The translations under genes were made by a program, and so were the position numbers. A stretch of DNA of 8,788 bases. Source: Opitutia bacterium (GTDB taxonomy: Bacteria; Verrucomicrobiota; Verrucomicrobiia; Opitutales; UBA953). Numbering within the stretch: the first letter of the stretch is position 1; each line of letters starts with the position of its first letter. Below the pieces are notes generated by a model. The model was not told the origin of the DNA and searched no databases. It saw nothing but the letters and a program-made list of their open reading frames with translations. The stretch lies in NCBI GenBank assembly GCA_021204635.1, contig JAJPZB010000013.1, positions 1-8,788 of the forward strand. Direction: 5' to 3'. Below, piece by piece: positions 6,361 through 8,788 of the stretch.

Positions 6361-6366
6361 AGAGGA
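6361..6366 (+). promoter_or_regulatory. Ribosome binding site of rubrerythrin
   Basis: AGAGGA, 8 bases before ATG 6375, is the clearest Shine-Dalgarno in the window. It fixes the start at 6375 against the upstream TTG at 6318, which sits in a hairpin loop. Confidence 0.75.
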
Positions 6367-6374
6367 CAACAATT

Positions 6375-6920
6375 ATGCAAAAAACAATACAAAACCTGAT
6401 CGACGCAATCATCGGCGAATCCACCGCGAGCGCCAGCTACGCCGCATACGCCGCGCAAGCCGTGCGCGAGGGATTCCCGCAAATCCAGAAAATGTTTGAG
6501 GCAACGTCAAAGGCCGAAAGCATTCACGCCGCAAACCACGCGCGCGTGCTCAAACAACTCGGCGGAACGATTCCGACATTCGAGATTAAAATCGACGTCA
6601 AAACGACGGTGGAAAATCTCGTGATGGCAAAAGCGGGAGAAGTTCACGAGTTCTCGGAAATGTATCCCGAGTTCATCGAAGCAGCAAAGGCAGAAGGCCA
6701 AAAAGCCGCCGTGCACACCTTCGAGATGGCGATGGAGGTGGAGAAAATCCACGCGCAACTCTATCAGAACGCGACAGACGCCATCGCCGCAGGAACGACC
6801 GCAAACCTCCCCAAGGAATACTGGGTTTGCCCGGTTTGTGGCGACACATTCGGCAGCTTAGAGGGCTTGCAAGCGTGCCCAATCTGCCGTGTCAAGCCGG
6901 AAAAATTCCTGAAGTTCTAA
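6375..6920 (+). CDS. rbr: Rubrerythrin
   Basis: A 181-residue protein with an N-terminal four-helix diiron (ferritin-like) domain and a C-terminal rubredoxin domain, the classical domain order. Diiron ligands are visible as Glu15 in GEST, Glu48 and His51 in AESIH, Glu89 and Glu92 in GEVHEFSEMYPEF, and Glu123 and His126 in VEKIH. The rubredoxin iron site is CPVC (152-155) and CPIC (168-171). The family reduces hydrogen peroxide to water using electrons from NADH through rubredoxin-type partners, protecting anaerobes from oxygen. Length is slightly below the usual 190. Good Shine-Dalgarno. It is 74 bp after hisD on the same strand, with a hairpin between, and is followed by a strong terminator. 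The pairing with hisD has no evident functional logic. Confidence 0.96.
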   Translation: MQKTIQNLIDAIIGESTASASYAAYAAQAVREGFPQIQKMFEATSKAESIHAANHARVLKQLGGTIPTFEIKIDVKTTVENLVMAKAGEVHEFSEMYPEFIEAAKAEGQKAAVHTFEMAMEVEKIHAQLYQNATDAIAAGTTANLPKEYWVCPVCGDTFGSLEGLQACPICRVKPEKFLKF

Positions 6921-6950
6921 GCTGAGCTGAGCTAAGAAATTCAGGATTTT
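6902..6950 (+). repeat. Long imperfect inverted repeat across the rubrerythrin stop codon
   Basis: AAAATTCCTGAA (6902-6913) pairs with TTCAGGATTTT (6940-6950) with one bulge. Inside it TTCTAAGCT (6914-6922) pairs with AGCTAAGAA (6930-6938) with one mismatch. Together they make a stem of about 20 bp that includes the TAA stop. The loop region carries the pentamer GCTGA twice (6921-6930). It may stabilise the 3' end or act with the following terminator. Confidence 0.55.
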
Positions 6951-6961
6951 CGCGCCAAGTC

Positions 6962-7003
6962 AAAGCCTCTTCCCCGATGTGTTGTCGTGGGAAGAGGCTT
7001 TTT
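6962..7003 (+). terminator. Intrinsic terminator of rubrerythrin
   Basis: AAAGCCTCTTCCC (6962-6974) pairs perfectly over 13 bp with GGGAAGAGGCTTT (6989-7001) around a 14-base loop and ends in TTTTT. It lies 41 bp after the stop codon and is the strongest terminator in the window. Confidence 0.93.
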
Positions 7004-7016
7004 GTGCACGCAGGTC

Positions 7017-7060
7017 TGTGGTGGTGCGGGTTGGTGGTGGAACTTGGGTTGGTGGTGGGA
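7017..7060. repeat. Second patch of the G-rich TTGGGTTGGTGGTG repeat
   Basis: CTTGGGTTGGTGGTG (7043-7057) is an exact 15-base match to the tandem array at 1-55. A degenerate neighbour, CGGGTTGGTGGTGGA, lies at 7027-7041, and GTGGTGGTG precedes it. Same strand as the first array. It lies between the rubrerythrin terminator and the 3' end of the convergent SGNH gene. Dense GG runs allow a two-layer G-quadruplex. Function unknown. Confidence 0.85.
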
Positions 7061-7135
7061 GCAAACTCGCGCATGCCTTGCGCGGGTAACTCTAATTCAT
7101 CGCGACGTAGATTTGTTGCGGGCGACAACACGACC

Positions 7136-8056
7136 TTAGTTTTCGCATGGGATAATTTCCTCTTCCCGCATGCGGCGCGCAAGTTCTTTCGAGAAAATCT
7201 CCGCACCCCACTTGTTGAGGTGATTCACGTCCTTTCTACAATCTTCAGGAACTGAGAAGTTCACGTAATCCCAAAATTCGACGTCAGGAAATTCCGTCTT
7301 TAAAAGGTTTTCAAAATAAGGCACATCAAAAAATTTTTCTGCGTGGTAGATTGGAGTGTTCAAAAATATTACGCGAACTCCGTGTGCTCGTGCCATTTCT
7401 ACAATTTTTCTAAGATATTTCCTCTGCAATTCGTTTCCGTAAAATGTCATTTTACCAACGCTAAAAAGTCTTTTATGAGCCACTCCTGGTTCGAGATCTT
7501 TTTTTAGATCTCTTACTTGCTCCATATTGTAACCACCCATGTCACCAAATATTTCTTGGGAACTTTTTGAAATAAGACTATAAAACGATTTGAATCCACT
7601 TTTAATTCCATATTTACTAAGCAGGTATCCGAAATATATGTTAGGTTCAATACTTCTAAGTTCTTCTGCTGAATAAATACCTAAATTTTTGAAAAGTAGA
7701 ATTTTTGTGCTACCATTGTTGTGGAGACAACTATCGCCGTTTTTTTCAAGGCAATAGGGTGATACCCCTATGAAAACAGTAGATATTTTCGGATTTTTAT
7801 CAAGTAGTCTTTTCAATCTGGGATAGATATTTAGATAAATTTCTGCTGGTTTTGCAAAATTGAATCCCCCTGGGATAAATTCATCATTTATTCCGTTCGC
7901 AACGTGGGAATCCCCGACAAAGACAACTGTTTTATTGTCCGCTATCTCAAATGAAGCTAACTATCTTGGAGCAATTATGCTGTAGAGGATATTGGGCATG
8001 GTTACAACGAAAAGAATGAAAACCAGCAAAAGTGATTTTAAAAGGAACTTTTTCAT
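7136..8056 (-). pseudogene. SGNH-hydrolase-like O-acyltransferase partner (AlgJ/DltD type) with in-frame TAG
   Basis: One continuous frame of 306 codons from ATG 8056 to TAA 7136, broken only by TAG at 7961-7963 (codon 32). Codons 1-31 give a membrane anchor (MKKFLLKSLLLVFILFVV). Past the TAG come FVGDSHVANGIN with nucleophile Ser50 (SGNH block I) and, near the end, DVNHLNKWGAE with Asp276 and His279 as the rest of the triad. Relatives such as AlgJ, AlgX and DltD move acetyl or alanyl groups onto extracellular polymers, working with an MBOAT protein, and such a gene lies 13 bp upstream. A GAGG overlaps that gene's stop as a ribosome site. No ATG, GTG or TTG follows the TAG until codon 81, after Ser50, so a restarted product would lack the nucleophile. 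It is AT-rich: line 7561-7620 has 13 G/C of 60. It could instead be expressed by readthrough, or the TAG could be a sequence error. Confidence 0.8.
7961..7963 (-). other. In-frame TAG in the SGNH gene
   Basis: Plus-strand CTA, read as TAG between AGA (Arg31) and TTA (Leu33). The frame on both sides encodes fitting protein, so it is a single substitution and not a frameshift. One-base ancestors include CAG (Gln) and TAC or TAT (Tyr). The nine complete terminal stops in the window are TAA or TGA and none is TAG. Confidence 0.92.
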
Positions 8057-8069
8057 GGAGCTTATAACC

Positions 8070-8788
8070 TCAAAATTGGAAGTATATGAATTGCTCGGAG
8101 CTCGCGCGGTAGCGGACAATTATGTACGCGATTATTAAATAAATTCCCCAGCGCAAAATTCCTCTTTTGGGGAGAAGGGAAAGTGTATGCTCGCGCTTCC
8201 TCGCGAACCACTCAGCGAAAATTAATATTATAATGAATGTAATATTCTGCGAATGGAATGCGTCCAAATCGCGGAGCTGGCTTGTAGGGCTCGCGAGAAA
8301 TGTGCCGGAAAATAATATGTGGCGGAAAAATTCAACAGCGTCGTTAATCGTCGGCGCGCGGAAAATCACCCAGCCACAGACCACGAGAATAAATGTTCCC
8401 AAGACTTGCAGAAGTTCTTTCCATGTTGGAAGAAATATTGTGTTTGCCGCGACAACGTCGAGATTTTTGCGATTTGTTTTCCGGAGCAAAAGCGGGATAA
8501 AAAGCAATGCATTGAATGTGCCCCAGGCGATAAACGTCCAATTCGCGCCGTGCCAAAATCCGCATACAAGAAATATAATGAGGGTGTTGCGAATGACTTT
8601 TGGCGTGCTCACCCGCGAACCCCCAAGCGGAATGTATAAATAATCGCGGAACCACGTGTTTAGCGAGATGTGCCACCGACGCCAAAACTCCGCGATGTCG
8701 CGAGAAAAATACGGGAAGTTGAAATTCTTTTTTAGCGAAATTCCGAACAGCCGCGAGCAACCAATTGCAATGTCGGAGTATCCCGAAA
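8070..8788 (-). CDS. MBOAT-family O-acyltransferase (AlgI/DltB-like), N-terminal part outside the window
   Basis: The frame is open from the window edge to TGA at 8070, giving 238 residues of the C-terminal half of a protein usually 460-520 long. Visible are SGYSDIAIG at the edge, then FWRRWHISLNTWFRDYLYIPLGG (34-56), the hallmark cytoplasmic loop. The catalytic His79 follows in CGFWHGANW, then several membrane helices (about 110-132, 178-192, 212-228). The family transfers acetyl or other acyl groups across the inner membrane onto polysaccharide or teichoic acid. The GTG at 8612 is internal (Val59) and not the start. It is followed after 13 bp by the SGNH partner, the usual pair order. The sequence cannot show which polymer is modified. 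Confidence 0.95.
   Translation of the reverse strand, partial: SGYSDIAIGCSRLFGISLKKNFNFPYFSRDIAEFWRRWHISLNTWFRDYLYIPLGGSRVSTPKVIRNTLIIFLVCGFWHGANWTFIAWGTFNALLFIPLLLRKTNRKNLDVVAANTIFLPTWKELLQVLGTFILVVCGWVIFRAPTINDAVEFFRHILFSGTFLASPTSQLRDLDAFHSQNITFIIILIFAEWFARKREHTLSLLPKRGILRWGIYLIIAYIIVRYRASSEQFIYFQF

Noticed and set aside
6318..6374. Upstream extension of rubrerythrin to TTG 6318
   Set aside because: The TTG sits in a hairpin loop, while ATG 6375 has a good Shine-Dalgarno and matches family N-termini.
7114..7130. Terminator of the SGNH gene at TGTTG/CAACA
   Set aside because: The stem is only 5 bp and lacks a T-tract on the minus strand.
6977..7255. Possible 92-residue plus-strand gene
   Set aside because: It starts inside the rubrerythrin terminator, reads through the G-rich repeat and overlaps the SGNH gene 3' end.
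7136..7816. Short SGNH gene starting at TTG 7816 as a normal complete protein
   Set aside because: The same frame continues upstream through GDSH and a membrane anchor to ATG 8056, so the short reading would be a fragment without its nucleophile.
7961..7963. General reassignment of TAG as a sense codon in this organism
   Set aside because: No other complete gene here has an internal TAG across roughly two thousand codons. One codon is better explained by mutation, local readthrough or sequence error.

Overview
The window looks like chromosomal DNA from a Gram-negative bacterium. A Verrucomicrobiota or related PVC lineage is my best guess, with low certainty. The reasons are a prepilin-type FTLIE protein, a secreted carbohydrate-esterase-like hydrolase, an infA beside a CrtI-type oxidoreductase, and scarce Shine-Dalgarno sequences. 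Rubrerythrin points to an anaerobe or microaerophile. Core genes are GC-rich and the right end is clearly AT-richer.

Layout. Positions 1-178 hold a 19-bp G-rich tandem repeat and an imperfect hairpin. From 179 to 4793 all genes are on the minus strand. In transcription order they are a type IV prepilin-like protein (4793-4362) with its own intrinsic terminator, diacylglycerol/undecaprenol kinase (4291-3770), a CrtI/carotenoid-isomerase-like FAD oxidoreductase (3751-2294), translation initiation factor IF-1 (2218-1952), a secreted alpha/beta-hydrolase esterase (1825-956) and a secreted SNase-fold protein with an altered active site (805-179). A 199-bp divergent promoter region separates the prepilin gene from plus-strand hisD (4993-6300), which is followed by rubrerythrin (6375-6920) and a strong terminator. 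After a second patch of the G-rich repeat comes a minus-strand surface-polysaccharide O-acylation pair: an MBOAT acyltransferase (8788-8070, cut by the window edge) and an SGNH/AlgJ-DltD-like partner (8056-7136).

Most notable point. The SGNH partner carries a single in-frame TAG at codon 32, between its membrane anchor and its GDSH catalytic box. There is no ATG, GTG or TTG restart before that box. The gene is therefore a fresh pseudogene, is expressed by UAG readthrough or suppression, or contains a sequence error. Three upstream start choices were corrected from context: the prepilin starts at 4793, the kinase at 4291 and rubrerythrin at 6375. I found no RNA genes, CRISPR arrays, transposases or phage genes, and nothing that amounts to a clearly new multi-gene system.
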